Shown one piece after another: positions 9,945-20,887 of a DNA stretch of 64,000 bases. Below the pieces are notes generated by a model, which searched no databases, was not told the origin of the DNA, and saw only the letters and a list, made by a program, of their open reading frames with translations. Origin of the DNA: Begonia masoniana (taxonomy: Eukaryota; Streptophyta; Magnoliopsida; Cucurbitales; Begoniaceae); the NCBI GenBank assembly GCA_022432975.1, contig CM039509.1, positions 24,087,432 to 24,151,431 of the forward strand. Reading direction: 5' to 3'. The position numbers and the translations under genes are program-made. How positions within the stretch are numbered: position 1 is the first letter of the stretch; every line of letters begins with the position of its first letter.

Positions 9945-11053
9945 ATGAATGGCATGAAACTAGTTGATAAATTGAGATTTTTAAGAGTCAAAACTCTTTA
10001 TTTTGAGAAGAAGAAGCTTGGAAATGAGAGTATGAAAGAATTTTGGCAAGAAAAGGAATGGTTAATATGCTGTTTTTACATGGGAGATATGCAATGGAAA
10101 TTCTGGTTTAAAAGCATGATATCCGAAATGAGCTTTATTGAACTTGAAATTTGTTATGTGCTAGCTAAGTTCATTTCTTTTTGGAAACATTCACATAAAT
10201 CTATCTTTTATAAGCTAAACATTGAAGAAGAATTTATAAATCATGACAATTATTTTGTGAAAAGGATATTGAGCCTAACCCAAGTTACTTCTTATGCTTT
10301 GAAAGAAGAATGTTTTTCCTTTATATTTTCATGGATGAAGGATGGGAAGTGTTCTTTGGAACATCATGGCTTCCTAACCTTTTTATGAGGAACAACATCA
10401 TTGAAGTAGCCAAGGAGGTAAGTGGTACTTCAACTACAAGGTATGTAACCTCCAATCATTTAATCTTTTGGATATTTAGGATTGGTTGGATTGAAGTTAG
10501 TATTATTGGTATGTATGACAAAATTTTTCTAGTTCTTATTACATTTGTGGATTGCATTATTGACTTATCTTTATCTATGCTTGATTTTGAAGTTATGAAA
10601 AGGACTAGGAAAAGAAATGTTGCTACTAAATATGTTGATACCAATTTTGAGGAATTAATGAATCCTAACTCACTTGTTTGTTCAAAAATGGGCATCTTTT
10701 CTTTTGAGAGGATAAAATTTGAATGTTGTGATAAGCTTGGTATAATTGATATGAATAAATCTTGCTTACAAATTATTAGCCAAGAACTAACCATGTTTAT
10801 TTGGTTTACCCAAAAATATTATTGGTGGCTAAAAGGTTTTCAATTAATTATCTTGATGGACAAGTATATTGTGTCTCTATTAAAGTTCAAAGCCCTTATG
10901 AAATCTAGTGTTGAAGAAGTCTACTCTGGGGTGAGACAACCGTTAAGATTTGAAGTCAAATCTGTCCTCCTTTTAAAGGAGTCAAGCCTCTCATCCTCGC
11001 AAGAGCACAATTTGGATCGCTCGTTTTTGAAGGAGGAATTTGTCCTCCTTTAA
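9945..11053 (+). pseudogene. Unrecognised protein, duplicated-domain copy B, frameshifted
   Basis: Two overlapping frames (9945-10388 and 10310-11053) together repeat the domain of the preceding ORF: YALK, MKDGK, TTRYVTSNHLIFWIFRIGW and YDKI occur in the same order and spacing. The homology switches frame near 10380, so copy B carries a frameshift. Upstream of it is a WF/FW-rich stretch, downstream a Ser/Leu-rich tail ending FVLL at two hairpins and an LTR-like region. The position between gag and LTR is where pol would be expected. Confidence 0.45.
10967..11050 (+). other. Two perfect hairpins at the ORF/LTR junction
   Basis: 10967-10981 is CTCCTTT-T-AAAGGAG. 11030-11050 is AAGGAGGA-ATTTG-TCCTCCTT. 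Both are purine/pyrimidine stems around the end of the last ORF. The minus-strand element has a similar AAGGGA...TCCCTT motif near 15625-15645, suggesting a family feature at the 3' end of the element, perhaps overlapping the polypurine tract. Confidence 0.6.
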
Positions 11054-11815
11054 GTGTAGTTTTTTTGTGGCAAACATTCTAGCCTTATATTTTATGGGCA
11101 TGAGTGCCAAGTTACTCTTTTTGTAAGGTAAAATATGCCTCTTATTTAGGGGTGATACACAAGGGCATTTTAGTCCAGAATTGAACTCAAAGAGGAGTGA
11201 TCAACTAAGGGAAAGAAGGGAACCCACGGTAGCATGAAGCTGGTGACAAATCAAGCACCTGAATCGGGATGGACCGGCTGAACCAGAGTTGCACGCGCAG
11301 GAGCTACTGGATTGCTCTCATGGCCAGATAACTACAACCGCTATTTTTCTAGCCGTTGCCAATGGCTATTCTGAAGCTTTCTTCTCCTCCTCCTTCTGTC
11401 AATTTTCCCTTGTGTATTTAAGCGTCCTTCGAGCTCTGTAAAAGGGTTAGACAAAATGTATAGAATCTGAATTTGAAACTAGAAGCTTGTCCAAAACCCA
11501 AGTGGTTTTATCCTCGCCGATGGTGAGTTGCTTCGGTTGTTAGCAACTGTGAGGAGTTGAGCCTCCTTAGTTCTCAAGGCCGAGGTTCCTTGTGAGCTAT
11601 GCCCCATTCTTCTCTCCTTCTTCTAAGTGAAGCAAAGGAGGAGAACGTGGGTTTAAACCATCCTCCATTGTCGAACTCTTTCCATCGGAAGAGTTTTGCC
11701 GAGAACCATAACGTTGGTTCTTCGGACGAGCTTTGGAGCCTACATTCATTCTCCATCATTTTCGTACCCTTCTGAACATCACCCACATCACATAACCATT
11801 TCTCACATCTCAATT
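11051..11815 (+). mobile_element. LTR-like 3' region of the + strand gypsy-type element
   Basis: GTGGCAAACATTCTAGCC at 11070-11090 resembles GGCAAAC...TTTTAGCCTTGTATTTT in the sense strand of the LTR at 14828-15852. A promoter-like GTATTTAAG (about 11413) followed by CT-rich sequence suggests U3/R. The right edge is set where the oppositely oriented gag-protease begins. Exact termini cannot be fixed. Confidence 0.45.
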
Positions 11816-12033
11816 CTCCACGTCCAGTTCCTCTGTTTTTTTTTCACTGTTTTTGGCTCTGTTTTTCTACTAACGTTTTGTTGTTTTCTCCTCATCATTC
11901 CACCATCAATATCAAGCTTTTCTGCTGCCAGAATACTAACATCAGGAGTCATGGGGGCGAACTTAAAAGTCTTTCCAACAGATTTAAGGGAATAATAGTT
12001 TGAATGTCCATCGTGGTGAACTCATCTATCAAA

Positions 12034-12900
12034 CTACCAAGGTCGGCCTAGGAGTAAGTGGCTCACGGTCATAGGTACAACATCACAAAGGACCGTGTCC
12101 TTAAAATTCCCTAAGGAAAACTCTACCTTGACTTGCTTAGTAACCTTGACATCATCCCTATCATCTAGCCATCGTAGCTTGTAAGGGTGGGGGTGAACAC
12201 TCGTCTCCAGTCTTAATTTAGTAACTAAGTCCTTGGAGGCTACATTTGCACAACTACCTCTGTCAATCATCAGGAAGCATAATTTATCCTTGATGAGACA
12301 TCTACTATGGAAAATATTCTCTCGTTGACAGTCTTCTCCAGAACTCTTAGTCACGAGGATGTGTCTTCTCACCATAAGTAGAGGTCCTTTAGGTGCGTGA
12401 ACAATCTCTTCTTGGGAATCACTACCCTCCTCATCTTCTCTTACCACTTCTTGATCGTCCTCGTCCTCGCTTACAAATTCACCAGTGTCTTCTTGGAGGA
12501 TCATCACTCGTCCATGGGGGCATTGAGCCATAAAATGACCAACTTCATGGCATTTATAACACTTCATCTCTCGGGATCTAAGGGGATTGGTAGTATCTAC
12601 TAGGGTTTTACTATTTGATTCCTTGGGTGACCAATTACGCGTGAAAGGTCTCTTTTCTTCGGCTTGGGTGAAAGTCTTGCTTGGTTCAAGAGGTTTTGGT
12701 GTAACCTTTGGGGTAGTCTTGGGTGGGAATTGCGGAGTAAAACTAGATTTCCTCTTTCTACTAAGTTGTCGCTCAATTTTCATAGCCATTTGTACTACCG
12801 CATCAAGGGTCTCTTGGGGGTGCAGCTCTATCATGTCTCCTATATCGCGGTATAATCCTCGTATAAAGCTTGCAATCACTTGCTCCTCAGGTTCATCCAT
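12034..12900 (-). pseudogene. gag C-terminus and protease of a minus-strand Ty3/gypsy element
   Basis: 289 codons. Residues ~1-50 are the capsid end (SFIRGLYRDI). Residues 114-127 form a CCHC zinc knuckle (CYKCHEVGHFMAQC). An acidic linker precedes the protease, whose site reads IDRGSCANVAS at ~212-222; family members have D-S/T-G-S, so the serine position is Arg here. The protease ends LLGRPW at a stop. Beyond the stop (about 11815-12033) recognisable KFAPMTPDV-type residues continue in shifted frames, and then the element is truncated. RT, RNase H and integrase are missing. Confidence 0.75.
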
Positions 12901-13202
12901 CTCTCCTCTAATCCTAAGGGTCTTAAATTCGGTGAGGTATTCTTCAATAGACCGACCTCCTTGTCTTAATTTTTAGATTTGTAAGAATAGTTCTTGTCGG
13001 TATTGGGTAGGAATGAATCGCTTGGTCATGAGGGACTTCATCAACCTCCACGTGGTAACGGGATCATCTCCTATCTTTTGTCTTTGTGATTTAATGTTGG
13101 ACCACCAAAGGACGGCATATCCTTGAGTTCGACTGAGACTAATTGGATTTTAACTTTATCAGAATAGTCATAATAATCAAAAACTTTCTCCACTTTATCT
13201 AT
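12901..13202 (-). pseudogene. gag middle, broken by stops and frameshifts
   Basis: Between the two open gag pieces, minus-strand frames give interrupted matches to the Gag core (DKVEKVFDYYDYSDKVKI near 13200, then GGPTLNHK and SDSFLPN fragments), with several stops. This joins the pieces at 12034-12900 and 13203-13589 into one decayed gag. Confidence 0.6.
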
Positions 13203-13589
13203 CTAATCTAAGAAGGTATTACCATCGCATGCGCCATTGAAAGGGGGAACATGCAACTTAACGCTCCTCAAATCATCTAAGTCCTTTCGACGGCTTGACC
13301 AAAAATTCTCTTCTTCATCAAGGGTCCACTCATCCTCGTCACGATGGTCAAAGCTTTGAAATCTCCTCCTAGGGTTATCAGGTCTTTCTACATTAGGATA
13401 GAGTTCTTGATATGGAAATCTCCTTCTAGTTTTCTCGGGTTTATCCATAGGTGTAGGCTCTCGGGAGGGTTCTCCGGAATTGTGCTTGTTAAGGGTTTCC
13501 ATATTTTGTTGCATGCCAAGGGTTAGGTCCTTAAGTTGTTGGCCTAGGTTAGTGACTTCTCCACTAAGACCATTCAATTGTCCTTGCAA
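13203..13589 (-). pseudogene. gag N-terminal part of the minus-strand Ty3/gypsy element
   Basis: 128 residues: a Gln/Leu-rich, coiled-coil-like N-terminus (GQQLKDLTLGMQQNMETLNK), a Pro/Arg-rich middle, then LHVPPFNGACDGNTFLD, the usual start of gypsy capsid, ending at a TAG where the next codon would be Trp. The frame runs into the middle part at 12901-13202. Confidence 0.65.
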
Positions 13590-14813
13590 GCTAGACTCTC
13601 CCTCTTTTGAGGTGTGAGTCTCGGGTGGGGAATGTCCTTGCCCCGGTTTGGTTCTTGATCCATATCTTGGTTTAGCTTTCAGTTAATTCCACTCCTAGTC
13701 TTCATTCATGGGATTTCTATGGTTTGAGGAAGGCAATTGAGCTAGGTTATAGTTAATCATTAAGTGTGAGGAAAGGATAAGTAGGGAACCTAACTAGTAG
13801 AATTCAAATCGAGAAATCTTAAAACACATTTTTGAGGGCCTAGATGATGTTTTTTGTGAGCAAAACGAGATTTTCACGGGCCTAGCTTGTGACATCAATG
13901 TAGAGCTCTGAAAGGGCTTCGATTTGCCAAGTGGCACAAAAAAAACTGACACTCGTAGCCAAAGTTATGGCTGTTTTAAGGGAGAAATGTCAAATTTACT
14001 AACCACAATTTTGAATTTCACTAAACTGATTTGTACATGCTCTTTTATTACTTTAGTGAACTTAGCATATATTCCAAACTTAAAGATGCAAGCAATTATC
14101 TTATCAACAGAACGTTTTAATTCAAAAACTAACTAAGCATATAGTGAAAGTGACTTAGGTTATGCACTTTTACTTAGCTTTCATCCTTTTGAGTAATGTT
14201 ACTTTACCAATGCAAATTCAAATGTAAAAGTAAAATGTTTTCAGCAGAATGGTATGTTAACTAATCAGCAACAAAACACCACAACATGAAACTCGGATTT
14301 GGTACAACATACAAAACAACAACAATTATAGCAAAACAGAACACTAAAACAGCATGACTAATCACGATTTCAGCAAATAGGTTTCATACTCAAATCTCAA
14401 CAAGTTCATATTCATGCTGAAATGAATAAAAACACATTAATGGATAATATTTCATTTCTGGAAAATAAGACACTCAACAGCCAAGTCACCAAACCAGAAA
14501 GGGAAACAAAACATTAAGTACAAAGTTTGTTGGCCAATGTTCTACCAAAAGAGGAAGGAAAACTAGTAGCACGAAAATGGTGGAAAAGTTTTGAACAACT
14601 TATGCTCAAATCTGCAGACAACTAACATAGCATTTTGGAAATCGTTTTTTTTTTTAAGAAAATAAAGAGAAGATAAGAAAACAGCAAGAACAGCAAAATA
14701 GCAAAACAGTAAAACAGCAAACCCTAAAAAAAATGAAAACGATAAACAGGTGAGAAAATGGATAAGAAGATTCAAACCTTTCAATTGCTAGCTTTCATGG
14801 GAAGCCATTCATG
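13590..14813 (-). other. Leader between primer site and gag of the minus-strand element
   Basis: AT-rich sequence with no supported ORF, lying between the primer-binding site (14814) and the gag start. 13610-13680 still reads as a Ser/Gly/Pro-rich extension of gag in places. Nothing else is recognised in it. Confidence 0.5.
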
Positions 14814-14825
14814 GCTCTGATACCA
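14814..14825 (-). other. Primer-binding site, initiator Met tRNA
   Basis: The minus strand reads TGGTATCAGAGC two bases after the LTR end GTGTCA. This 12-nt sequence is the standard plant initiator-Met-tRNA primer site. It fixes the orientation of the element and the LTR inner edge at 14828. Confidence 0.88.
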
Positions 14826-14827
14826 CA

Positions 14828-15852
14828 TGACACGATTCCGCCTGCAAAGAGGGTCGTGTTTCTACCCACAACAACCGATTAGCAAAGAAAAAGAAAAATA
14901 GAAAAACAAAAAAACTAGTAAATACCAACAGAGATTTCACCAACCAAACGATATCCAAATTCAACGAAATTTTAAGGGTTCTTCAAATATGAGTTCAGAT
15001 TATGTCCTTAAATTTTCAGTTCCAGATGATGGGTAAATCGAAAGTTACAATAAGAACACCAGATGCTATCCGATAAGCAATATCTTGTAAGCTTTTGACA
15101 TACCCTCTTCCGTGGAAGAATGGCAGCAAATGGAACGGGTTAATGGCCCGTGTATCCTACTCTGAAAAGAGAGGGAAGAAGCGTGGAACAATAGCTATTC
15201 AAGCAACCATGGGCTTGAAAGCGTAAAGGAGAGAACTCTCCTCGGTTCTTGACCGAACCGAGCTTACCGTTCACCAGTCTTCAAGCTCTAAGCACTCAGC
15301 CGAAATTAGGTTATTCTCATAGTATCAACAACCATTACAAACACCAATAATCATGCTTTTATAGACCTAGGGTGGCTGGAAAAGTGGGCTTCGAAATGGG
15401 CTTCAAAATGGGCCAAAGCCTTGGCCTAGTGTAACAACACACTCTTCATTTGATCCATCTACCAAATCACCATCTAAGCTAGCATACATCTAATCCTAAT
15501 GCCTAAGGATGCATGCAACTATAAAATATTACATGAAAGGCCAATGTTTGCCAACAAAATACAAGGCTAAAAGTTTGCCAAAACAATAAGAAAAAAAGAT
15601 AAGCGTTCGGTAACAATTTTAATCCCAAGGGAGACAAATCCCTTCTTCAAGTTCCTCCGTCTTCAAGTGCCTCCGTCTTTGTTTCCCAAAATAGCAAGTG
15701 CACGGGTTGATCCAGGTCCCTTGTGCTCGGCTCCCAATCCAAATCCTTGAAGAGGTCTCCAAGTCCTGCAAAAGAATTGGGCTTGTTAGTAAATAGATTT
15801 GATAATGCTTGGGCCTTGGTTTGTGATCGAGTGACGGCCCTTTGGGGCACAT
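14828..15852 (-). mobile_element. 5' LTR of the minus-strand gypsy element
   Basis: In sense the LTR ends GGCGGAATCGTGTCA beside the primer site. Its start is near TGATGTGCCCC at 15852 (a start at 15872 is also possible). U3 opens with an ORF piece, RAVTRSQTKA, typical of gypsy C-terminal coding tails, so U3 may have captured the pol end. The outer edge abuts the copia gag. No second LTR of this element is seen leftwards. Confidence 0.65.
15356..15363 (-). promoter_or_regulatory. TATA box of the gypsy LTR
   Basis: The sense strand reads GGTCTATAAAAGCATG, a good TATA box inside the LTR, followed within ~100 nt by the expected R-region position. Identified by motif and position only. Confidence 0.5.
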
Positions 15853-16004
15853 CATGTTCTTCTTCACAGTCAGACGTCCTAGTCATCGAAAACAGGGGGA
15901 GGAGTCAAAGCAAAGGTCTGGATAATAGAAATAGAAGTCAAAGCAAGTCGGGAAAATACGCAAATTTTGAGTGTCATCATTGTGGTAAGAAGGGACACAT
16001 CAAG
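15853..16004 (+). pseudogene. Ty1/copia gag fragment with zinc knuckle (piece 1)
   Basis: The frame reads SSSQSDVLVIENRGRSQSKG and then an Arg/Ser-rich stretch, ending in ECHHCGKKGHIK, a CCHC zinc knuckle cut before its last cysteine by the TRIM insertion. The Ser-rich ENRGRSQ lead-in is characteristic of Tork/Tnt1-type copia Gag. The N-terminal capsid is not in this window; the left neighbour is a gypsy LTR. Confidence 0.8.
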
Positions 16005-17287
16005 TGTAACGACCCCTATTCCCAGCAAGATATTGTCCGCTCTGGGGATTGGGCCGCAGCCCAATATCCCCCCCTCACGGCTTTGTTTGGCGAGAACTTC
16101 CCGGAAGGTTCACCCAACCTGGAATTGCTCTCGCCGAAGCACTTTTAACTTCGGAGTTCTTATGGATCCGTTGCCAATTGTGCTCAAAAACGCGTCTTGC
16201 TATGTTGGGAGTGATCTTTACATATGTTTCATTTCCACATACTTCCCCAAGCGATGTGGGATTGTGACGACCCCCTCTTTACGACCTATCACCTTCCGGT
16301 TCGCCCGCGCGGACGTACCGCCATCTGGGTTCCGATTCATGCAGCCATCGTACCATACGTGCACATTCGGGTCATCACAATCACCCCCCCTCGGGGGCCC
16401 AACATCCTTGTTGGCCACATTTCCGGTTGGGTACAGGCTCTGATACCATTTGTAACGACCCCTATTCCCAGCAAGATATTGTCCGCTCTGGGGATTGGGC
16501 CACAGCTCAATATCCTCCCCTCATGGCTTTGTTTGGCGAGAACTTCCCGGAAGGTCACCCAACCTGGAATTGCTCTCGCCGAGCACTTTTACTTCGGATT
16601 CTTATGAGATCCCCCCCCCCCCCACAAAACCACCCCCGTTGCCAAGTGCGCCAAAACGGTCTTGCTATGTTGGGAAGGATCTCTTACATATGTTTCATTT
16701 CCACATACTTCCCCACGATGTGGTATTGTGACGCCCTGCTCTTTATGCCCTGTCACCTTTCCCGGTTCACCCTCGCGGCACGTACCGCCATCTGGGTTCC
16801 GTTCTGCAGCCATCGTTACCATACGCTGCACATTCGTGTCATCACAATCCCCCCCCTCGGGGCCACACCTTGTTGGCCACTTCCGGTTGGGTACAGGCTT
16901 CTGATACCATTTGTAACGACCCCTATTCCCAGCAAGATATGTCCGTCTGGGATTGGGCCACAGCTCATAGCCTCCCCTCATGGCTTTGTTTGGCGAGAAC
17001 TTCCCGGAAGGTCACCCAACCTGGAATTGCTCTCGCCGAAGGCACCTGTTTAACTTCGGAGTTTCTATGAGTCCGTTTGCCAATTGTGCTCAAAAACGCG
17101 TCTTGCTATGTTGGGAAGGATCTCTTACATATGTTTCATTTCCACATACTTCCCCAAGCGATGTGGGATGGACGACTCTCTTATGACCCTGTCACCTTCC
17201 TTTCACCCGCGCGGACCGTACCCCATCTGGGTGTCCGGTTCGTGTAGCCATCGTACGCCAAAATACGGCATATTCGGTCCATCGACC
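16005..17287 (-). mobile_element. TRIM retroelement with three LTRs in tandem
   Basis: Three ~375-395-bp LTRs (16005-16379, 16451-16846, 16912-17287) are separated by internal regions of only 71 and 65 bp. In minus-strand sense each internal region has a primer site ATGGTATCAGAGC and a polypurine tract CCCCCGAGGGGGGG. TCAAG flanks the whole block (16000-16004 and 17288-17292), a perfect target duplication inside the copia gag. It encodes nothing and must depend on enzymes of other elements. The third LTR copy is the most decayed. Confidence 0.88.
16437..16448 (-). other. TRIM primer-binding site, copy 1
   Basis: The minus strand reads TGGTATCAGAGC two bases (AA) from the LTR end. It matches the initiator-Met-tRNA primer site also used by the gypsy elements in this window. 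A second copy with one inserted base lies at about 16897-16909. Confidence 0.85.
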
Positions 17288-17292
17288 TCAAG

Positions 17293-17365
17293 AGATTTTT
17301 AGTTGAGAGTTTCTTCAAGAAAATCCGAATCGCCAAGGAAAGGATAAGAAACTGAATTGGTTTAT
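17293..17365 (+). pseudogene. Ty1/copia gag fragment after the zinc knuckle (piece 2)
   Basis: Short stretch between the TRIM and the gypsy LTR. The Lys/Arg/Asn-rich reading (for example ENPNRQGKDKKLN) fits the basic tail after the copia zinc knuckle. It is assigned mainly by position: the next copia residues (DACENVATTTEE) resume at 26205. Confidence 0.55.
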
Positions 17366-18628
17366 TGCCTAACGACCCGTGGAGGATCGCCTCGAATTCT
17401 TGACTGTTACATAAACATTAATGGGTCATATTTGAATTCCTTCTCCTTCTCCTTTATTTTATTTTTTAAAAAAAATAACAGTATACCTACAGGTTTTAAA
17501 GCTTCAAATTAACGATGGAAATTAGTCCCTCGTACATGCTTCCAATCGCGTACAAATGCATGGTCTGCAGCAACACCGATAGACATTGCATCTTCCGGAT
17601 GGCACGTGCACCCCACATGACTCATTAAACACCTATCGGCAAATGCGAACACTCGCATCGACCGACGATCACGTGCATCTCGTGTGACCAATTTAAAACA
17701 TCTATCGATGGCTTACAAGCTCTATATCATCCGATCACTAAATGACAAATTATTATTTACATCATCCGGCGAGGAAATATACTTCATCTTCCGGTGAAAT
17801 AGGGAAACATCATCCGGTGGACATGTGCTCCCCACGTGCATAATTAAAACATGACCCGGTCGCTAAACGACAAGAAAACCCTCACATCGTCCGATGGCTA
17901 AACACTCTACATCTGCCGATCGCTAGACGACAAAATAACCCTTTCATCATCCGATGGCTTAAACACTACATCTGTCGATCGCTAGACGACAAAATAACAC
18001 TTTTATCATCCGATGGCTAACACTCTACATCTGCCGATGAAGGACATACTACATCTTCCGGAAGACTCAATCGTTCGATTTCTATCATTTGACATCTGCC
18101 GATGACGTCAGCTGGATGAATGCCTCATCCAACTTCTATCTTACGGCAGTAAAACACTATAATCATCAAACAACCTCATCCAACAGAGAATACTACAACT
18201 CACCCAAACCTTAACCTGGGAATTATAAACCCTAATGAGTGAAAACCATATCCCATACAAGATACACATAGCGGAAGGCTTAAACAAAACAGACCATTCA
18301 ATGATCTTTAAAATCGTTAACAGACTCTGAAGTCAAACCATTAAAAATTCGAATCTCATTGTTATAAGAAAACTCTATTCTACTTAGTCATCTGTTTATC
18401 ATAAACTTCTCTGACTTACTAAGGGTATAACCAGGGAACTTGATCGCCTATCCAGCCTCCACTGTCACACTGAGTATCCTCCAGCAACCTAGCTTAGACA
18501 TCCTCATTGACCTTGAGTTCCTCACCTGAAAACTCGTCACCTACATCATAAGGTTTAAACTATAAGCCTAATGCTTAGTAAGGAATGCAACACTACATGG
18601 ATGTATGAATGCATAATTTGGGAAAATC
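17366..18628 (-). mobile_element. LTR G3, 3' LTR of the minus-strand gypsy element G, truncated
   Basis: Matches G2 (23563-26202) from its sense 3' end (GGGTCGTTA...) inwards, including a GGAAGATG/CATCCGATGGC repeat field, the Trp-less leader words and CACCTACATCATAAGG (18535-18550), the acceptor arm of the LTR intron. It stops at 18628 where LTR fragment S5 begins. TTTAT precedes it and TTGAT follows G2 at 26203, a plausible target duplication with one change. Confidence 0.75.
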
Positions 18629-19639
18629 TGTAACATCCGGCATGTACGGAGTTTGGATTTAATATATTATATTGATATAATATATTATAATGGCATTTTT
18701 AGTAATTATGTCAAATCACGTCGGTTTCGCAAACGAAAAGTTTCATTGCGATCATGACAATTAATAGGAATTTTAAGAATATTCCGAGAATTTTCGGAAC
18801 GGGAACGTTATATTCCGAGTAATTACGTTTCTCGTAATATAATGGATGTTTAATTAAAAATAGTAAACGGGGTCCGTTTTACGAACGGACAGTTTTGATA
18901 GAACCCTGGCGATGAATATGGGTTATTGGCAAAATAAGAAAAATTGGAGAACCCGAATCGTTGGACGATTAACGAAACGAATGACGAAACAAATAGAATT
19001 AAGTGAGAAGGGCAAAATGGTAATTTGCAAATCAATTTTTATAAAATCACACAAACTCTTTTCTCTCCCCATTTTCTTCTTTCTCCCTGGCGTTCACGAA
19101 CAGAGAAGAAACTCTTCTCTCGGCCGCCGACGCCGATCGAAGATCCGACCTCCGTTCTCTCCCGTTTTCTTCCGTTCTTCGTCATTTCTTCCTCTCTCGC
19201 TACTCTCGGTATGTAGCTCCAATCTCTGAGCGTTTATTTCGAGTTTTCGGTTCGATTTAGGGTTAGGGTTTCAATTAGGGTTTCGACGAAAAACGCGAAT
19301 TAGGGTTCGTAATTAATAGGTTAGCCTTGATTAAGTATATATCGAACGTATTGGACGTTATTGGACGAAGAAAAATCAATTTGTGAAAAAGTTAAAATTA
19401 GTAGATTTTCGGGTTTTTGGGAAAAACTCGTAAATGGAGGATTTTGGATTATCGAGCATTAGTCGACGTTCTAAATGCTTTAATTAGCTAAGTTTGAGGA
19501 ATTAGGAGAATTCTTTAGTTAAGGTTTGAAATTTGGACGTTAGAAGCTCGAATTGGTTTTTAACTATGAATGTGGTGTTTTGCCCGACGAACGACGCTCG
19601 GGACGAACTCCTGTGGCTACTGACTTTTAACGCAACAAC
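18629..19639 (+). mobile_element. LTR fragment S5 (S family, + sense), ends at gap
   Basis: Begins TGTAACATCCGGC and follows the reverse complement of S1 from its sense start: the ATATTATA block, GGCAAAATGGTAATTTGC and TTCACGAACAGAGAAG motifs, then the CCCTAAT-rich segment to just before the donor. It runs into the N gap, so its right half is missing. Confidence 0.8.
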
Positions 19640-19739
19640 NNNNNNNNNNNNNNNNNNNNNNNNNNNNNNNNNNNNNNNNNNNNNNNNNNNNNNNNNNNNN
19701 NNNNNNNNNNNNNNNNNNNNNNNNNNNNNNNNNNNNNNN
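19640..19739. other. 100-N assembly gap
   Basis: A run of exactly 100 N, a conventional size for a gap of unknown length. Order and orientation across it may be unreliable, which matters for the inverted gypsy fragment to its right. Confidence 0.99.
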
Positions 19740-20397
19740 AAGAGGAGGGACTGATCAAACATACAGTGCATATCATACCATCATGATCTGTGGTTTTTGC
19801 TGCTTATACACTCATAGATACATGGGCCACACACTCGTTTATATCACCTTTTTTTGTAATGCAACATAACAATAGGACCCTTACCAGCTGAAAGGTCATA
19901 TGTGTGTGTTTGCCCATCAGGAAGTCCTACATTCAGAACAGATTGTTAAGGGTGACGTCGGGTCCCTTGGTGATAAGATCTCTATGCTGAGTTAATTGTC
20001 ATGACATGAAGGTATAGGTGAATTATTGATTGATTGGTTATTTAGACATCATCCACGATAAGTTGTAGATCCGGAAAGTTTGATTTTAGACCCCCAAAGG
20101 ATAATCATTATTCCTTCCCAGCTATTCCTAAAATAAGTAAATACCAATTATTCCTCACTAAAAATAACCGAATGCGAGATGTGGTTGTGAGAGCTACCTG
20201 GCTAGTGTAATAATATGGTCGGGTGAAGATAAAGTAGTACAGGATTGCCTTGTCGCAGAGTTCCCCGAGGCATTCGTAGATGCCTTCCGGTATCCACCTA
20301 TTAGGGTACATAGCATTTGTGTTTGATACTACCCCGAGGCATCACCTGTATCCACGAATCTTACCGTATGGCACCGTTGAGTTGAAAGAAGAAAAAT
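19740..20397 (+). pseudogene. Gypsy pol fragment (protease to RT start) in inverted orientation
   Basis: On the + strand this reproduces, with many changes, the minus-strand sequence of 21700-22300: the zinc-knuckle-distal protease (ACATGGGCCACACA...), GGAAGTCCTACATTCAGAACAG, and the PEAF/PG/DREI-type approach to RT. It ends where LTR fragment S6 begins. It is an inverted copy of part of element G, either a separate insertion or a scaffold-join artefact. Confidence 0.7.
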
Positions 20398-20887
20398 TAG
20401 GATCGCCGCGGGCAGGAAGGCGTTCTTCGGCGAGGGCTCTCTGGAAAACTGAAGAAGCAGAATGAATTGAAACGAAAAGGGTTAAGTGATTTTTATAAAA
20501 TTTATTGACAAAATTACTAAAATGCCCTTCCTTAGTTTTTCTTCCTTCGGTTCGTTATCGTCCAGGCCATTCGACTGTTTCCTAATTTCCATATTTTGCC
20601 AATAACTCCTATTCATTGTTTGTGATTTATTAAAACTGTCCGTTGCAATTTGGACCTCATTTACTATGTTTATTAAACCCCATCCGTTTTAAACGAGAAA
20701 CATAAATAGTCGGAATATAGCATTACTATTCCGAAAATTCCCATAAGTTCCTTAAAATTCTTATTACTCGTTAGGATTCTAATGATGCTTTCTTTTTGTA
20801 AAACGGACCTAGTTGACATATTTACGAAAATGGCAATTTAAATATATTAATATTAAATAAATGGATTCCGTACCTTCGGGTATTACA
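20398..20887 (-). mobile_element. LTR fragment S6 (S family, minus sense)
   Basis: Read on the minus strand it starts TGTAATACCCGAAGG at 20887 and follows the S1 start region (GGCATTTTAGTAATTTTG..., TCTCCAGAG) for ~490 bp, then stops at gypsy sequence. It is flanked by oppositely oriented pieces of the same gypsy family. Confidence 0.72.

Noticed and set aside
16049..17302. Several overlapping 60-200 residue ORFs in the TRIM region
   Set aside because: They shift frame between LTR copies, carry no family motif and are explained by non-coding TRIM LTRs.
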